20,185 nt of DNA from Anaerolineae bacterium (GCA_020433835.1 JAGRBY010000059.1:1-20185); one strand, 5' to 3'; counted from the first letter of the stretch, positions 1-7,887 are shown. The notes: generated by a model not told the origin, from the letters alone. Program-made: numbers and translations.

Positions 1-717
1 GACCAGCAGTAACACTTCAGGCGATAAGAGCCTGGGTGCTCTCTGATCCAGCCCTGGAGCAGTCAACTTTGCCCTTTCAAGCAAGCGGTCGGTGGCCACG
101 GAAAAGAGATCGTGGCCAATCCGCCAGTGGAGTTCAACCAGCAGTTTGTGGGTGGGATGAACCAGCTCAAAATGGTAGTAGCGCTGGCCGTGCAGATAGG
201 CGGTGGCTTGACCGTGGGTCAACGATCGGGTAGAGCGGTAGCCCCGGGCGGTGATCAATTCTCTGGCCCGCAGGGCGTCAGCCCGGCTGACTAAAATATC
301 CAGATCACCGGCATGGCGCAGGGCTACATGCCCGTACAGTAACCGGGCCAAAACCGGGCCTTTATAGGGCAAGGCCCGAATGCCGCTGCTTTCCAGCAGG
401 TGCAATAGCTCGGCTAACTCCTCGGCCAAAAATTGGCTGTGGCGGGTATTGAGTTCATAGCCGGCCCACAGTTTGGCCAGCACCGGTTTGGGTATCCTGT
501 CTGCCCCACATCGGCTCAAGTGGGTGTACAATAGCGGAATCAACCCATGGCGGGACGCCAATTGGAGCAGATAGTCCCAATCCAGGTCGGCTGATAAAAA
601 CGTTTGGAGGGAGGGGGGACCGGCGCCGGGCATTGGGCGGCGGGCACAGCTCAAAAGCAGCGCCGCTTCTGGCCGCAGCAGCGCTGCCGGGGTGTTGATG
701 ATAATGTTAGAGTTCAT
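1..717 (-). CDS. Lasso-cluster nucleotidyltransferase family protein (partial, C-terminus outside window)
   Basis: The reading frame is open from the ATG at 717 down to base 1 (239 codons) with no stop, so the C-terminus lies outside the window. I translated it by hand. It resembles the nucleotidyltransferase family often found in lasso peptide clusters (NTP_transf_5 type). Visible marks are YKGPVLARLLYG, then RHAGDLDILV with the metal-binding GDLD-type motif near residue 140, then a downstream VELHWRIGHDLF block. The family has a minimal nucleotidyltransferase fold; its exact role in lasso maturation is not settled. It follows the exporter gene by 29 nt and is probably co-transcribed with it. 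No good Shine-Dalgarno precedes the ATG. Family assignment is fairly sure; function is inferred from context. Confidence 0.8.
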   Translation of the reverse strand, partial: MNSNIIINTPAALLRPEAALLLSCARRPMPGAGPPSLQTFLSADLDWDYLLQLASRHGLIPLLYTHLSRCGADRIPKPVLAKLWAGYELNTRHSQFLAEELAELLHLLESSGIRALPYKGPVLARLLYGHVALRHAGDLDILVSRADALRARELITARGYRSTRSLTHGQATAYLHGQRYYHFELVHPTHKLLVELHWRIGHDLFSVATDRLLERAKLTAPGLDQRAPRLLSPEVLLLV

Positions 718-746
718 TGATATCTGTTCTTATGACATAATATAAC

Positions 747-2618
747 TTAATGGCCATTACGATAAGCCGGCTTGGGCCGGCGGTCAGGACCGGCCGCCAA
801 CTGTGACCGCCAGGATTGGGCGTAGCGACCATTGAGTTGAAGTAAATCGCTGTGGCTGCCCGACTCAACAATACGCCCGTGATCCATCACGTGGATGATA
901 TCGGCCTGCATGGCGGTGGTAAAGCGGTGGGTAATAATCAGAGTGGTTCGTCCCGCCGCTAACGCTCTGAAGCGGCTCAGCCAGTCGGCTTCGGCCCACG
1001 AGTCCATGGCGCTGGTCGGTTCATCCAGGATAATGAGCGAGGCTTGACGCAGAAAGGCCCGGGCCAGGGCAATGCGCTGCCACTCTCCGCCGCTCAATTC
1101 GGTTCCGCCGGCAAACCATTTCCCCAACAGGGTCTCATACCCTTCCGGTAAATGGTTAATAAACTGGTGTGCGCCGGCGGCCCGGGCCGCCGTCTCAATT
1201 TTGGGTGAGTCAGCCGCGGCCATAATATCACCCAGGCGGATGTTTTCGGCGATGGTGGCGTTGTACTGCACCGGCTGTTGAAACAAAATGGTAATGCGGC
1301 GGCGCAGCTCGGCTAAGGGCAGTCGGCGCAGATCTACTCCGTTGAGTTCAATTCGGCCGGCGGTCGGGTCATAAAAGCGGCACAGCAGCTTGGTTAAGGT
1401 GCTTTTGCCGGCTCCGTTGGTGCCGACAATGGCCACAATCTGGCCTGGGGCGATGGTTAAATTTAAATCTTGTAGAGCATACCGCTCGCTGCCGGGATAG
1501 TGAAACGTCACCTGCTCAAACCGGGCGCTAACTCCGCCGGCCATGTTACCTAATGAGGCCGGCTGCGGCGGGTCGGTGATGGCCGGTTCTAAAGCCAAAA
1601 ACTCAAATAGGTCACTCAAAAACAGGAGATTATAGTAGATTTGGCTGACCTCACCCAGCAAGGAGCGCATTAAGGCTTGTCCCTGATTGAAGGCCTGGTA
1701 AAATAAAACCAGGTCGCCCAGGGTGAGCTGGCTCTCAACCAGCCGCCACAGCATCCAAACCATGCTCAGGCCGGTAATGAGTAGGGCCACCAGCCCTGCC
1801 CCCAACTCGGCCGGAATCTGGTCTTGGGCTAGTTTGAGCCGCCCCTGGCGCAGCTGGCGGCGTAGCCCCTGAAAGGCTGTTTGAAAGTAACCGCTCAGGC
1901 CAAACAGCCGGAGCTCGGCCGCGGTCTCGCCGCCGGTCAGCAGCCAGTCATAGTACCAGACCCGCCGTTCAACAGCGGTGGTTTGCACCCGCCACTGATG
2001 CTGCTTGAGCGTGTAGTGCAAAACCACCCCGAAGGCGGGCAGCGTGCTGAGCAGCAGGGCTAAAGGTAGCCACCAGCCGTATGGGATCAGGATCAGGGCC
2101 ATAGTGATCAGGGTTAGGCCATTTTGCAGTAAACTGCCGCCATGTTCCAACAGGGCCAGGGTGCGGTAGCCGGCGTCATCTTTGGCCCGGTGTAGGTGAT
2201 CGTAGTAATCGGGTGACTCATAGAAGGCCAGGTCCAGCGCCGTTGATTGGGTATGGATCAAGCCGCTAATATAGTCTGTCACTAACTCGGCCTGCACAGT
2301 GCGAACCCAACCGCTTATGCTGCGCAGCACTTCAGTTAACAGCAGCACCAAGCCCATCAGCGCGGCTGTGAGCAAGACCGGCCGTAGGCCGGACCAACTA
2401 TGGGGGGCGTCAAGCAGTGGTACCAGGTGGTTGACCAGGGTTCGGGTTAAGTACACCGTGGCCGCCGGCAGCACGCCCTGCCCCACCAACAGCCCCAGCC
2501 AGACCAGGGTCCAACCTCGCGAGGCGCTCCAGACCAGACCCAAAGCCCGCTTTAAGTAGGGCAGTTGGGCCAGCGCGTTTTTGGATTTTTTAGATAGAAA
2601 TTTTAGCGTCGCCGTCAT
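747..2618 (-). CDS. Lasso peptide ABC exporter (fused permease and ATPase)
   Basis: A 623-residue half-transporter with an N-terminal six-helix membrane domain (roughly residues 35-320) fused to an ABC ATPase domain (about 365-605). Walker A is GTNGAGKST at 399-407, a Q-loop glutamine lies near 447, the signature is LSGGE at 508-512, and Walker B is LIILDE at 528-533 followed by a D-loop. There is no N-terminal C39 peptidase domain, as expected where B2 removes the leader. It would work as a homodimer in the inner membrane, exporting the mature lasso peptide and giving self-immunity, like McjD. Its ATG is one base after the methyltransferase stop, which indicates translational coupling. The ABC class is certain; the substrate is inferred from the neighbours. 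Confidence 0.9.
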   Translation of the reverse strand: MTATLKFLSKKSKNALAQLPYLKRALGLVWSASRGWTLVWLGLLVGQGVLPAATVYLTRTLVNHLVPLLDAPHSWSGLRPVLLTAALMGLVLLLTEVLRSISGWVRTVQAELVTDYISGLIHTQSTALDLAFYESPDYYDHLHRAKDDAGYRTLALLEHGGSLLQNGLTLITMALILIPYGWWLPLALLLSTLPAFGVVLHYTLKQHQWRVQTTAVERRVWYYDWLLTGGETAAELRLFGLSGYFQTAFQGLRRQLRQGRLKLAQDQIPAELGAGLVALLITGLSMVWMLWRLVESQLTLGDLVLFYQAFNQGQALMRSLLGEVSQIYYNLLFLSDLFEFLALEPAITDPPQPASLGNMAGGVSARFEQVTFHYPGSERYALQDLNLTIAPGQIVAIVGTNGAGKSTLTKLLCRFYDPTAGRIELNGVDLRRLPLAELRRRITILFQQPVQYNATIAENIRLGDIMAAADSPKIETAARAAGAHQFINHLPEGYETLLGKWFAGGTELSGGEWQRIALARAFLRQASLIILDEPTSAMDSWAEADWLSRFRALAAGRTTLIITHRFTTAMQADIIHVMDHGRIVESGSHSDLLQLNGRYAQSWRSQLAAGPDRRPKPAYRNGH

Positions 2619-2619
2619 T

Positions 2620-3762
2620 TTAGCAGCTATATTTTTGCGTTAACCGGCCCACCCGGGGCATGGCCGCTTGCCAGGTGGCAAAACGATCCGGGAACTGCTT
2701 GGCCACCGCCCGGGCCATATCGCCCACAGGGGTGCTGGTAGCCATGAGCCTCATGATCAGTCCATCGATCTGACCCTCGGTATTGAGCTGAGGGATATAA
2801 TTCGCCGCTTGCCGGTGCAGGTGGGCCGGTGATAAGGGCGTGGCTTGAAAGCTGGACTGCTGAAAATGGGCTTTCAGCGAGCCAGCCGGGCTCTCCACCC
2901 GGGTGACCCAATTCCAAACGTAATCACCGCCTATTAAATGAGCCTGGATATCAAGCGAGACCCGATCATCGGGGGCCAGATCAACCGGCTCTAACCAAGG
3001 AAAGAATTGGTGGCCGTAAATACACTCTGGCCGGTCGGGCGCGTTGGAATAGCCTATATCATCAGCTACAACGGCGTCAAACCACATCGCGTAGCCACAG
3101 GCGGTACCGGCCCGGCTAACGGTCCAGGTCGTGCCCCCCTTGACATGGGGGCTGGTCAGCGTGGTATAATCCAGACTGGCCCAGCACCCCGGTTCGGTCA
3201 AAAGCCGGTCGAGTGATATCCTCATTTTTTCCCAACTATGAATGACCAGGTTATGCGCCGCTCGCATATCGAGATCATAAGGGTTGTCCAACCAGGGCGA
3301 CGTATAGCGTTGGTATAAATTATCGGCCTCGATCACGGCCGCCCAGAGCGTATCGCGTTGGGGAATTTGCCTCCCGCCCGGTGCTAACAAGCGCTGCCGG
3401 GCGTCGATGATGGCCGGCAGATGGTGGCTGTAGAGCGGTAAGGTGCCGCGCAGATCGGAGATTAACAGGTCAGCCGGTTGGGGTAAGGTCACTTCGGTCG
3501 ATGCGGCCTGGATAAATTCGATGCGGTCGGCGTAGCCGTTGGCTCGGGCCATCTCGCGGGCCACCTGTATGGCATCGTTCGTCTCGATGGCGTAGACGCG
3601 CCGCGCCCCAAAGCGGCAGGCTAGCAGGGCAAAGATGCCGGTACCGGTGCCGATATCCACCACTACCCCGTCCGGGGGCAGGTTTTGGCGCAGGGCCTCA
3701 ACGTAGGCCGCCATGCGGGTGGTATCGGCGATCATGTCGCCAAAGTCGGAGATGCTGTACAT
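2620..3762 (-). CDS. PRMT-fold SAM-dependent methyltransferase, probable lasso tailoring enzyme
   Basis: A 380-residue class I methyltransferase. Motif I is VVDIGTGTG at 34-42, with the ribose-binding acidic residue E60. Downstream blocks (GARRVYAIE, SDLRGTLPLY, RLLAPGG, then a C-terminal beta-barrel-like half) match the layout of protein arginine methyltransferases better than small-molecule enzymes. The double-E loop that binds substrate arginine in PRMTs is not conserved: at 102-112 the first Glu reads Asp and the second reads Ser. It is therefore probably not a standard arginine methyltransferase, though the predicted core does contain two Arg. A good SD (GGAG) sits 9 nt before the ATG. 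Between kinase and exporter it most likely modifies the lasso peptide; the methylated group cannot be told from sequence. Confidence 0.8.
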   Translation of the reverse strand: MYSISDFGDMIADTTRMAAYVEALRQNLPPDGVVVDIGTGTGIFALLACRFGARRVYAIETNDAIQVAREMARANGYADRIEFIQAASTEVTLPQPADLLISDLRGTLPLYSHHLPAIIDARQRLLAPGGRQIPQRDTLWAAVIEADNLYQRYTSPWLDNPYDLDMRAAHNLVIHSWEKMRISLDRLLTEPGCWASLDYTTLTSPHVKGGTTWTVSRAGTACGYAMWFDAVVADDIGYSNAPDRPECIYGHQFFPWLEPVDLAPDDRVSLDIQAHLIGGDYVWNWVTRVESPAGSLKAHFQQSSFQATPLSPAHLHRQAANYIPQLNTEGQIDGLIMRLMATSTPVGDMARAVAKQFPDRFATWQAAMPRVGRLTQKYSC

Positions 3763-3789
3763 AGGGATACTCCTTTCAAGACAGGGTGG

Positions 3790-4761
3790 TTAGGTATCGG
3801 TTGCCGATCGTCGGTTGTCACTTTGGAGATGATCTAAAATTACGCTAACTACTTCCGGCAGCAGCATCAAATCACGCGGTACGGCCAGCCGGTAAAATGG
3901 AAGGGCTCCGGCCAGTTCCGATAACCGCTCAAACTCGCGCTGGGCCCGGCCGCGGTCACTGATATCCAGCCGGAACGAATAGTTGAGCAGGGCCACCAGG
4001 GCCGCTCTGGCCGGTAGGGAAGTAACGGTGATGGTTTCATGACGGGCGGCGTCGTCCGGAGCGGCCAGCACAAAGATTGCCTGCAGCGGGGCAGTCTCGG
4101 CATGGTAGGTCAGCCAGGGGCTGGCCAGACTCAGGCGTTTTTTATCGGTATAGTGGGCTACCGGTCCGGTATCCGCTTCCACGCCCGCCATCACGGCCAG
4201 GCTATCGGGCCATAAGCGAAAGCCCGGATAGCTGGGAACAGCATAGAAGGCGTCTTTGTTGGGTTCCACCAACAGGCAGTCATCGGTCAACATAGGATGG
4301 CCCTGCCGGCAGAAGCCGGCGCTCAGGGTCGATTTGCCCCAGCCGGAGTCGCCCAGAAAGGCGATCGCGCCGTTAGCGACCAGGACGGCGCTGGCGTGCA
4401 GGACGGTTTGGTCCTGCTGGCTGAAGATCATGGGCAGCACCTGGTCGAGCAGCAAGTGGCGGATGGTCTCCAAAGGGGTGCCCGGTTGGGGAAACCCAAC
4501 GATTTCGCGGCGCCCCATGAAAATTAAGAAATCGGCTAGCTCGCAGAAGCGCAAGATATAGATGGCACCGTGGCGACCCAACCGCAGCCATGCCCGGCCG
4601 TCGGCATCGCCATAGTGGTGAAACCATTCAAACCGGTTCAGGTTGAGGGTGCCGCCGGTCCCGAGCCAAAATTTATAGTCCGGGGGTCGGTGATAAGCGC
4701 TGTTTAACTCAAGAGGAAGGCTACTGGCCAGGGTGTGACCACAGTAATTATACATTTTCAT
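3790..4761 (-). CDS. HPr kinase-like protein of lasso clusters
   Basis: A 323-residue protein of the HPr kinase/phosphorylase-like family that recurs in lasso clusters. It shows VLHASAV followed by a Walker A, GDSGWGKST, at 137-145, and an acidic LTDDCLLVE block about 15 residues later that fits the metal/base region. In Bacillota, relatives such as the paeninodin kinase phosphorylate the C-terminal Ser of the lasso peptide. Here the predicted core ends in Ala, so the target would have to be an internal Ser, or the role differs. I chose the ATG at 4761 over an in-frame TTG at 4779, because the TTG lies inside the left inverted-repeat arm and has no SD; the ATG also lacks a clear SD. An ATG at 4755 is also possible. 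The methyltransferase gene follows 27 nt downstream. Confidence 0.82.
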   Translation of the reverse strand: MKMYNYCGHTLASSLPLELNSAYHRPPDYKFWLGTGGTLNLNRFEWFHHYGDADGRAWLRLGRHGAIYILRFCELADFLIFMGRREIVGFPQPGTPLETIRHLLLDQVLPMIFSQQDQTVLHASAVLVANGAIAFLGDSGWGKSTLSAGFCRQGHPMLTDDCLLVEPNKDAFYAVPSYPGFRLWPDSLAVMAGVEADTGPVAHYTDKKRLSLASPWLTYHAETAPLQAIFVLAAPDDAARHETITVTSLPARAALVALLNYSFRLDISDRGRAQREFERLSELAGALPFYRLAVPRDLMLLPEVVSVILDHLQSDNRRSATDT

Positions 4762-4988
4762 AGGCTGTTCGCTGTGCAATTAATGAAGCAGGCCCGGTAG
4801 ACGAGCGATTGGTGTTGATAGAATCGACGAGTGTGGTAAATTCATATCAGCCGATTCAATATTTACTCTATGAGATTGGTTCAATCTCCCCAACAGCCGG
4901 ATGTATCAGGCAGGGGTTAAGCAAAATCGCTTCTGCTGAGACGAGGGTGAATACAACTTCAAGACAAGATCTGCCCTAAGGCACAAGG

Positions 4989-5089
4989 TTACGGTAAAGA
5001 ATTAGGCGCGTCTATTTGGGTTATTCATACCCGCACCCTCTACTATTGATCCAGATCCTGCCTTGGTTAGATGCTGGACTTTACCGTAA
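4989..5089 (-). repeat. 11 bp inverted repeat spanning the precursor coding region and its stop
   Basis: TTACGGTAAAG at 4989-4999 is the exact reverse complement of 5079-5089. In the precursor mRNA the upstream arm covers codons for YGK in the leader and the downstream arm begins about 2 nt after the stop codon, so the pairing would enclose the core-coding part in a 79 nt loop. It could protect the 3' end or modulate translation, or be chance. No other terminator-like hairpin is obvious after the stop. Confidence 0.45.
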
Positions 5090-5130
5090 AAAACTAGAGA
5101 GGGTGTTCTATAGCTTTTCTTCGTGTTCAT
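5002..5130 (-). CDS. Lasso peptide precursor (42 aa)
   Basis: A 42-codon gene between the cyclase and kinase genes. The leader has Y7, P10, L12, G16 and T22, matching the YxxPxL...G...LT pattern bound by lasso RRE (PqqD-like) proteins. With the conserved Thr at leader position -2, cleavage falls after K23, giving the core AGSGSIVEGAGMNNPNRRA (19 residues). Glu8 of that core can close an eight-residue ring with the Ala1 amine, which leaves an eleven-residue loop and tail ending NNPNRRA. The tail has no Cys, so a disulfide-free (class II) lasso is expected. A perfect SD (AGGAGGT, 5136-5142) lies 5 nt before the ATG, far stronger than those of its neighbours. Cleaving before Gly25 instead would give a seven-residue ring, which is less likely. 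Confidence 0.9.
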   Translation of the reverse strand: MNTKKSYRTPSLVFYGKVQHLTKAGSGSIVEGAGMNNPNRRA

Positions 5131-5135
5131 AGATT

Positions 5136-5142
5136 ACCTCCT
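5136..5142 (-). promoter_or_regulatory. Strong ribosome binding site of the lasso precursor
   Basis: AGGAGGT sits 5 nt before the ATG at 5130. It is a full anti-SD match and decides the start codon. The other lasso genes have partial or no SD, so the precursor should be translated in excess of its enzymes. Confidence 0.85.
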
Positions 5143-5225
5143 AACATAGATAACTCATCTACCGGGACTACCTCATTAATTGTGCTGCTAAGGGATATAC
5201 GCTAAAGCCGTTTTATGGCTAAGAT

Positions 5226-7145
5226 CTATAATTTGTGGCGACTTAACCAATAGGTTAAAGTCACCGCTTGCCAAACCGGAAAGCCATCCTCCGTCCACTG
5301 GTTCGCTTGCAAACAGCGCCGGTACGCAGCCCGGACAGCTGAGATATCGACGTAAGCGCTGATCCGGTTTAGTTGGCCGGCCATAATTTCATTAATAAAA
5401 TCACGTTTGAGCTGCAACCAGGCCTCAAAGAAGTCTGGCCCTAAGTGCTCTTTGCCGGTGCGCCAGCAAACCGACTCTGGCAGCCTCCCGGCCATGGCCC
5501 GGCGCAGAATGATCTTGGTATGGCCCCGATTTATTTTCTGTGACCAGGGTAAAGCCAGACAGAACTGCACCAGGCGGGTATCGAGCAGCGGGTGGCGGGG
5601 TTCCACCCCTTGCTGGGCAGCAATTCGGCCATAGCGTTCAATCCCCACGGTCAGGCGGGGAGCCTTAAAAAATCTAGCGGTCGCCTCGGTTAAGGTGGAA
5701 CAGTGAGTGGTATCGAAATTCTCATAAAGCTGCTGCAAGCGGCTGGTTACATTGACATTTCGGGCAAAATCCGGGTTGATGATCGTGCCGGCAATAGCTT
5801 CTTGGAATAGATCCCGTTCACTGCTGAATTTGCGCCGGATCTGTTTCAATACGGCCGGTATGTAAGGACTGAGATGGCTGAGACTATTATAGTAAAGCAG
5901 ATTACGGGCTGAGTAGCCATAGGTTTGCAGCCCCATCGCTTCGCGCACTGCGGTCGGCCAGCGCCCGGCGCGGATGAGATAGTTGATATGATGGGTGGTA
6001 CTCAGCGAGGCGACCATATCGCCATCGATGCCGTCCAGCACCGCTCGGAGGTGATAGCGGCGGGCCAGGAGGTACATGCTCAAAGGCACGTGCCAGATCA
6101 AATGGTCGAACAGGTCATCGCAGTGGTGTAGGGTCTCATCCAATTCAGCCGTATACTGGCTAAGCTGGTCGGGCCGGATGGTGTGGGCTTCCACATGACC
6201 CTGGTTTAGTACGGCCCGGGTGTGGGTGGTTTCAAGGCAGTGGACGCCCTCGTTTGAAATGGCAGACAGCGTGTGCAGCCGGCCCTGGCCGTTGGCCGGC
6301 ACCATCTGGCGGGCCAGCCCAACAATGGCCGACGAGTCTAGGCCGCCGCTCAACATGGACGCCATGGGATAGGCGCTGCGCAGGCGGCAGCGCACCGCTT
6401 CGCTAAAGACCTCCAGGAAGGCGGCAGTATACTCCTCATCGGAGCGGCAGCGAATTTCAGCACCGGGATCGAGCCGAAAGTGGGTTTGCCACCGGCAATG
6501 AGAGCCCTCGATGACCAGGGTTTGGCCCGGCGGAAAGCGGTAGATCTCCTGGTAAAAGGTGCTGGTCTTGTCGATCTCTTCCAGCCGCTCCATCAGATAG
6601 TCGGCTACGCGGGCCTCATTGAGTCGGCGCGGCACCTCCGGTAGGGTCAGTAGGGCCTTGATCTCGGAGGCGAAAGTGAAAATGCCGGGACCATAGTAGT
6701 AGTAGAGCGGTTTTACGCCAAAAAAGTCGCGGGCGCAGATGAGTTGGCGGCGGCGGCCGTCCCAGATCACAAAGGCGAAATCGCCGATGAGTTTGGCCGG
6801 GCAGGCGTCGCCCCACTTAGCGTAGGCGGCCAAAATGAGCTGGCTGTCGCTGAGCGTCTGCGGCGGCTGGTCGATCAGGTTCAGGGCGCTGATCAGTTCG
6901 GTCCGGTTGTCAAGCCGGGCATCGGCGGTAATGGCTAACTGGCCGCCGCTGTCAACCAGCGGCAGTGTCTCGTGCAGCGACTCCGGGGTGGTCCACAACA
7001 TACAGTGGGCCAGGCCGGTTGGTCCGCAGTGCCAAATGGCCGACCGGTCCGGCCCGCGATGGTGCAAGCTGGCGATCATCCGCTGCAAGTCGTCCTCGGC
7101 TACCGGCCGTTGGTCGAAGTAATGTATACCGGCCAGGCCACTCAT
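5226..7145 (-). CDS. Lasso macrolactam synthetase (asparagine synthetase B-like, C protein)
   Basis: A 639-residue homologue of glutamine-hydrolysing asparagine synthetase: an N-terminal Ntn-type glutaminase-like domain (about 1-210) and a C-terminal ATP-pyrophosphatase domain with SGGLDSS at 266-272. The protein begins MSGLAG, so the nucleophilic Cys2 of true asparagine synthetases is Ser. That is expected for lasso cyclases, which use the precursor amine rather than ammonia. It adenylates the ring-closing side-chain carboxylate (predicted Glu8) and joins it to the Ala1 amine. The gene starts 15 nt after B2 stops and has only a weak SD. Loss of the catalytic Cys plus the B1, B2 and precursor neighbours make the assignment firm. 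Confidence 0.93.
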   Translation of the reverse strand: MSGLAGIHYFDQRPVAEDDLQRMIASLHHRGPDRSAIWHCGPTGLAHCMLWTTPESLHETLPLVDSGGQLAITADARLDNRTELISALNLIDQPPQTLSDSQLILAAYAKWGDACPAKLIGDFAFVIWDGRRRQLICARDFFGVKPLYYYYGPGIFTFASEIKALLTLPEVPRRLNEARVADYLMERLEEIDKTSTFYQEIYRFPPGQTLVIEGSHCRWQTHFRLDPGAEIRCRSDEEYTAAFLEVFSEAVRCRLRSAYPMASMLSGGLDSSAIVGLARQMVPANGQGRLHTLSAISNEGVHCLETTHTRAVLNQGHVEAHTIRPDQLSQYTAELDETLHHCDDLFDHLIWHVPLSMYLLARRYHLRAVLDGIDGDMVASLSTTHHINYLIRAGRWPTAVREAMGLQTYGYSARNLLYYNSLSHLSPYIPAVLKQIRRKFSSERDLFQEAIAGTIINPDFARNVNVTSRLQQLYENFDTTHCSTLTEATARFFKAPRLTVGIERYGRIAAQQGVEPRHPLLDTRLVQFCLALPWSQKINRGHTKIILRRAMAGRLPESVCWRTGKEHLGPDFFEAWLQLKRDFINEIMAGQLNRISAYVDISAVRAAYRRCLQANQWTEDGFPVWQAVTLTYWLSRHKL

Positions 7146-7160
7146 ACAGTCTGACCTGTC

Positions 7161-7616
7161 TTAAGATAAAAATGTTTCGGTAAAGGGGTCAAAGCGGTGG
7201 TGTATGTCATTATCATCATCGTCAATAGCCAGGCCATCCAGTTCGACCCAGGCATGCGCTTCAAGTTGGCCGGCTTCCTGTCGAACACCGATACGTAGCT
7301 CGCCCGGAATAGACCGGCGGCGCATCAGCCACCACAAGGTCAACGAACGGGGCAAACAGTTAGCAGCCAATGGGCTGTAACGAACGGCCAGTTTCATTAA
7401 GCGGGCCAAGCTGCGGGCTTCCTGGTGCCCAACGGCGGCTGGTCGGAGCGGTCGCCGGTGTGGTGGTGCCAACTTTATCAGTAGACATCGCAGCCTGCGG
7501 AAGCCCAGCAGCCGTAGGGCCAGCGTCATAAGCGGCAGCCACAGTAGTAATCGCAGCAGCAGCAGCTGTTCGGTGTCGGATAAACGGCGGAAGGTGCGCC
7601 ACTTACGCGCGATCAA
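7161..7616 (-). CDS. Lasso leader peptidase (B2, transglutaminase-like)
   Basis: A 151-residue protein of the lasso B2 family (Transglut_core3 type), the cysteine protease that removes the leader. The catalytic triad is visible: Cys87 in NCLPRSL, His121 in AHAWVELDG, and Asp133 shortly after in an Asp-rich stretch. The N-terminal third is hydrophobic and Leu/Arg-rich (RLSDTEQLLLLRLLLWL), as usual for the family. The start is TTG at 7616 inside the B1 gene, overlapping it by 14 nt; no in-frame ATG or GTG lies close by. The overlap suggests coupled translation of B1 and B2, which act together on the leader. In actinobacteria and Bacillota B1 and B2 are also split proteins. Confidence 0.9.
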   Translation of the reverse strand: MIARKWRTFRRLSDTEQLLLLRLLLWLPLMTLALRLLGFRRLRCLLIKLAPPHRRPLRPAAVGHQEARSLARLMKLAVRYSPLAANCLPRSLTLWWLMRRRSIPGELRIGVRQEAGQLEAHAWVELDGLAIDDDDNDIHHRFDPFTETFLS

Positions 7617-7887
7617 TCTCTACCAGACCATACTCTAAAAACTGCTCCAGCAAAGCGGTCATGTCCTGGCGCAGCAGGTTTTCATCTACCTCATATTCTG
7701 CCAAAAGCGCTTGAAACGCGGCCTCAAAAGACTCGGCGGAGGTCAACAGAGTCCACATGCGTGCGCCCACCTCATCCAACCCAAAATAGGCTTCACTGTC
7801 CAGATGCAGCAGGACCATTTCGCCACCCAATTCGCGTACCAAGACGCCGGGTGAAGCCAAGATTTTTTCATTTAATAAAACGTCCAT
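7603..7887 (-). CDS. Lasso leader-binding protein (B1, PqqD/RRE family)
   Basis: A 94-residue stand-alone PqqD-like RiPP recognition element. It has the typical pattern GVLVRELGGEMVLLHLDSEAYFGLDEVGARMW, which I see as the beta-strand block at residues 14-45, then a helical half with an acidic LLAEYEVDE segment. It binds the precursor leader (the YxxP and LT region) and presents it to B2. The frame is open upstream to 8007, but I chose the ATG at 7887 because GGGAG lies 8 nt before it and family similarity starts there. The upstream extension reads like translated repeat DNA. It is the first gene of the lasso set, with a possible promoter just upstream. Confidence 0.88.
   Translation of the reverse strand: MDVLLNEKILASPGVLVRELGGEMVLLHLDSEAYFGLDEVGARMWTLLTSAESFEAAFQALLAEYEVDENLLRQDMTALLEQFLEYGLVEIDRA

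Larger units (their letters stand above)
4777..5182. mobile_element. 406 bp segment with 29 bp terminal inverted repeats enclosing the lasso precursor (MITE-like)
   Basis: The left arm (4777-4805) and the reverse complement of the right arm (5154-5182) align without gaps at 25 of 29 positions. Mismatches are at 4787, 4789, 4792 and 4802. Both arms begin CAATTAATGA and share CCCGGTAGA further in. The segment contains the whole precursor gene, its ribosome binding site and about 200 bp of non-coding sequence, and no transposase. The cyclase stop lies just outside one end and the kinase start just outside the other. A GCTG tetramer lies next to both ends (4771-4774 and 5184-5187) and could be a target-site duplication, with slightly uneven spacing. 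The inverted repeat is directly visible; calling it a mobile cassette is inference. Confidence 0.5.

Noticed and set aside
4786..4845. Second possible short precursor in the cassette (about 21 codons, starting MNLPHSS)
   Set aside because: No SD, no YxxP leader motif, and no suitable Asp or Glu for ring closure.
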